From the NCBI GenBank assembly GCA_022113835.1, contig JAILWY010000009.1, positions 17,708,001 to 17,772,000 of the forward strand: 64,000 nucleotides of DNA, read 5' to 3'. The stretch comes from Atopsyche davidsoni. Its lineage: Eukaryota; Arthropoda; Insecta; Trichoptera; Hydrobiosidae. Under the pieces are notes generated by a model, which was not told the DNA's origin, ran no database searches, and was given only the letters and a program-made list of their open reading frames with translations. Each line of letters starts with the position of its first letter. Position 1 is the first letter of the stretch. The translations under genes were made by a program, and so were the position numbers. This document shows, in pieces, positions 60,021 through 64,000 of this stretch.

Positions 60021-63000
60021 CAGAGTTTGGCTTATTATGATAAATTGTTACATCCAAAAAAATGTTTTAGTTTCAAGTGTGTTTTATTTGTTTAAGGGTA
60101 TTTCGTTTAACTGGTAAAAGTTACGATAAAATAGCATTTTTATCAGTGATATACTAATTCTTAACAGGTCAAAATCGAATGAGCTATAAATCATAGAAAA
60201 AATCAATTACATTATGTTTCAGTTTCTGTACTAAGGCCAATATTGAAAATTTAAATTTGAAATGCAGCAAATCGACGAAGAATCAAATAACTTTGGCCTA
60301 ATCTGCGAACATATCGTAAATATATTTTAAAAATAAAAAACTATTAAGTTAGGCTTGCGTATAAATCTATAATAATTTTCAATTGAATAATATTTTTTTT
60401 AATGCATAAATAAGGATAGTATAGTATTTATTCAATATTATTTTCAGAGCATACAAATCTAGTCTGATTTCCTACTAAATTTTTATGAAACTAAAAATAT
60501 TTTATAACAAAGCCGCTGAAAAAACAATGAATTTTTTAACTGCAGCAGTAACAGCTTTTGTGCTTTTAAGACCAATGTTTCAACTGTGTTTTTTAAATAA
60601 AATTATAAATTGAAAGAATAGCTCTATTTAAGAATAAGAATAAATCTATTTTACATCATATTAATTTAGATACTTATACAATCATGATGAAACATCAAAT
60701 ATAGATACTCATCATAATAAAATAAAATAAAAAGATCAGCGATTGAATTATATATGTTTACCAAAATTTGTATGCTTAAGAAAATGGATTGTTCTGTGTA
60801 TGACGTTGCTTTTTGCTCTATTTTTCAATCAGAAGTCTTGTATGCACTTCATCTAAAGTGAGCTTTTGTGTTCCTGTCAAACGGAAGGAACTAGTTCGTG
60901 GCTCGGAATGTATTCTGTCTAATTTGATGCACTTAGATTTTCAAAGCATTAATGAATTATTTTCTCACCCCGTTTCATCGATGCATTTGTATGCAACCCT
61001 TGACATGAACAAACAAACGGGGTTGAAACGTTTTGTTTGCTTTTACTTATCATTAATTAATTTATTCCCATCGCGTACTTTTCCTGACTCATCGTATTCT
61101 AGTACATAAGTTTTTCAATTCTCAAAGGATATTTTTAATACTAGAAAAAGCGACTGCCTAGTTATGTTTTTAATACTTTTAAAAATTTATTATCTTATAA
61201 AAACACAAACATTTCACTATATACATTCCTTCAAAATGTATGTTTTAATATACAGTAAATATTTTTTTTTTATAATTTGAGAAGCGCAGTTCATGTAAGC
61301 GTATTTCGGATTTTTTCTTTATCTTTCAAATTAATAAATTGCTAAACCTTTTCAACAAAGAGAAAAGTTACGTTAAATTTTGAGATTGTATCGGTACCTA
61401 AATAAAAAAAAAACTCCATAGTATGAGAAAATGCCATTTCAAGTGCTGTAAAAAAACTTTATTGCCTATAACAATCGGGTTTTCCGATCAAGTATGTAAG
61501 TGAATTCCTTTACCGCTCCACAAAGACCTCTAACAAATCCCCGACTGGATAAAGACGGCCGGTACAATCGATTGAAATTACAAACACATAAGCGAATCCA
61601 CAGTCTTTCTAAGAAACTTTCAGAAGTAATACATAAGTTTTAGCTAGCCACTGTCGGAGAAAAATACTTTTCATTGTATTCGGAACATAACGCATGATTT
61701 ACAGCCAGCTATTTACTTCCTCTCCCTTTTTCCAACATGAAATACACATATTTTGTCCGGGAAATCTTTTTCCTCGGAAAAAATGAACCAAGACCCGCGC
61801 AACACGACTCACCAGGCATATTTTTAAGGGTACTCACAAGTGTTTTTCGCTTTATGGTTGTTGTTCTATCGAGAGCGAGACTCGGAAGGGGAAAAAAACA
61901 GGAGAAGAAAACTTACAGAATTACTTCTCGGGGGATATCCACGTTTGAAAAGTCGAGGTGTGAGAAATAACAATGACAAATTGTAAGTTTTTTTTTTTAT
62001 TTTCTTCAGAAATGCATAAAAAAATTGAAAATAGTTCCGCCTGTTCACATTTTACTTCGACACTTATCACCTTTCCCATTGAATAATAGGAAACATTCAT
62101 ACATTTTTATTCCTAATCAAAAATAATTTAAATTTTAAAGAATTCACGATTATTCCAGAAGTTTTAATGATAAGAAATGTTGTGTTAGTCTGTTGAATCT
62201 TCTTTTAATATTTATTTTTTTATAACTGTAAATATTACTTAATGGTGTAATTTTTTTTCCTTACCTACCTCCTATGAAGAGAGGTATCAGAAGAAGAATC
62301 TGATTTATACTGAATGTTCAATCATTCTTATTTTTTTGCTTTTTCGGTTTTTCTTTTTAGATTCAATAAAAATAGTTATCAAGACTAAGTATTTCTATAT
62401 AATGTATAAAACAGCTTATTGTAACTGTAAAAATAGCTGGATTGTGTCAGTATTGGAGATACTTTTGATCATTTTATTCAATTTAATACCTATCGTTAAA
62501 TGATTCTGTTTGTTTGATAAAAAGTGAATTATTTTTTAAGTTTATTAGAGAGAAAATTTTCTTTTTTAAAATTTATCAATTGTGATATAATCTAACAGAA
62601 ATATTTTTTGCATTTAAAAAAATTCTATCACAAAATTCCACCCTTAAATATTAATAATACTCAGGAAAATATCAAAATACCTCGGCGAAGGTTTTTCGGC
62701 AAACTTTTTTTAATACATTTCAAAGTAAAAATTTCACAAGGAAAAAGGAGAGAAGCGAGCAGACGAGATCGATTCTTATAGGATTCTCCCTCGCCACAAG
62801 ATAAGGGAGTAAATTATTAAAATGTGACGCCGTGAAAGATTGATGATCTCATTTTGAAGGGGTGCACGCGGGGGCAGAATGAAACAAATCGGTAGTAAAG
62901 CGGGGAACTGAGCAAATTGAAATTATTAATTCAGGGGGCAAGCGTCAAGTGGGGCATACATAAGGTTTAATGCGCCTGTACAGGTGACATAAATAGGGCC

Positions 63001-63116
63001 CCGGCCTCAGTCGTGTACTCGGAGACGTGTGCTTCGTTTTAATAAATGTCTACCGCCAGACGAGAGTGTCTAGTCGCCCAGAAAAAATAATGAGCCCGGA
63101 ATATGCCGAGAGGCTG
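60021..63116. other. AT-rich sequence with islands near 61480-61960 and 62740-63116
   Basis: A 98-codon frame at 60813-61109 has no recognisable features. The 62740-63116 block is GC-rich, with TAAATAGGGCCCCGG and GCGCCTGTACAGGTGAC (palindromic CACCTGTACAGGCG-like core), and is a candidate conserved regulatory element or promoter. Confidence 0.35.

Positions 63117-63144
<28 letters not shown>
63117..63144. repeat. Poly-T run, 28 nt
   Basis: Uninterrupted T tract directly after the GC-rich island; could be a retroposon tail in antisense, but no body was identified. Confidence 0.9.
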
Positions 63145-63147
<3 letters not shown>

Positions 63148-63836
63148 TTGGAGCTAATGAATGACTTTTCATTTGGGAATATTCTATTTTGGCACTAATA
63201 AATCTCAATTGATCATCATTAAAAAAAATTGTGAATTGACGTTTTCATATTTTAGTTGCAAAAATATTTTATGAAAAATTGGTTTACATAAATAGCATTA
63301 CAAATTTTTTTAATTCTGAATTATTCTTTATTTATAGATAATTTTTTTTTTTTGAGAATTTAAATTGTGTTTTCGAATCGATCCCGATTAAATATTAAAA
63401 TTCACGACAGGAGCTATATGAAAAGTTAATATATTAAAAATAAAATAATTACCATTGAATTTATGTTCAATATAAGTACCTTTTGACTAATATATGCCTA
63501 AAGTAAATTGTTTGTCACATTGGTTTTAATTTATATTCATTTTTATTCATTCATAGCTTTGCAAAAATAATAATTATTTTATTGTTATTTAACAATAAAA
63601 ATATTATTATTGTACGTTGTTTCTTAGTGTACGAACATTTGGTATATAATAAATTTATTTTTAGTGATACCTTTTTTATATGTAGAGTAGAGAAATTTAA
63701 ATTTAGTATCATATAACAAGAATAATCAAATGTTGAAATACTCAGTATTTCAGTAGCTATTTTTCAAAGCATAAGTTTTATTACTCACTTTGTAGATATA
63801 ACATAAGATATTTATACTCTATATATAGTATATATA

Positions 63837-63838
<2 letters not shown>

Positions 63839-63902
<64 letters not shown>
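63839..63902. repeat. (TA)n microsatellite
   Basis: About 62 bp of pure TA, preceded by two TATACTCTATATA motifs. Confidence 0.95.
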
Positions 63903-63904
<2 letters not shown>

Positions 63905-64000
63905 GAGAATAAATAAATATGTGTAAATTACAGCATTAAGCTTATATTAATAAATTTAAAAAATAAATTAAATTTGGTGCCATAAAAAAAATATATATTG

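Noticed and set aside
60813..61109. 98-codon plus-strand frame
   Set aside because: No recognisable domain, unusual start context, AT-rich; no support as a gene.

Overview
The window looks like nuclear DNA of an insect. It is very AT-rich, has long introns with GT-AG borders, and carries one recognisable gene: a member of the Dpr (defective proboscis extension response) family of two-Ig-domain neuronal surface proteins, on the + strand. Five coding exons can be placed by open frame, splice sites and matching intron phases: 24086-24279, 28444-28654, 34286-34416, 35870-36038 and 37876-38003. Together they encode about 276 residues, from just before the first Ig domain to the stop. The exon(s) for the start codon and signal peptide were not found. 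From remembered family features the closest member seems to be Dpr6. The order of insect cannot be fixed from this sequence.

Layout. 1-24085: no convincing coding exon. It is probably upstream intron or intergenic DNA, with AT-rich sequence broken by short GC-richer islands that may be conserved regulatory blocks, plus palindromic repeats, a two-unit 433-bp tandem duplication (3655-4520) and a broken Ty3/gypsy integrase (about 13970-14830). 24086-38003: the dpr gene, whose introns hold two related Tc1/mariner-type remnants, tRNA-like repeats and pieces of a palindromic MITE. 38004-64000: no complete gene. It holds more tRNA-like and palindromic repeats, one unassigned exon-like segment (48534-48643), a decayed mariner transposase (52325-52813), the 5' part of a Helitron (54620-55643), several GC-rich islands and three TA microsatellites.

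Two repeat families dominate. Family F1 is an almost perfectly palindromic element with the core GTGACCGGTTTCGCCAACC, present in about nine full or partial copies; one copy (5853-6668) keeps long inverted arms around a unique centre. Family F2 is a 300-360 bp inverted-repeat element carrying a tRNA-like segment with Pol III box A and box B matches, in seven copies of both orientations, some of them head-to-head. F1 and F2 lie inside the dpr introns and just downstream of its stop, so they have shaped this locus.

No prokaryotic features, CRISPR arrays or operons are present. Most open frames outside the features listed are short, AT-rich and look like chance. The novel-looking material is the F2 tRNA-like palindromes, the nested 43097-44514 composite, the 59848-59940 hairpin series, four hammerhead-core-like motifs and the orphan exon candidate.
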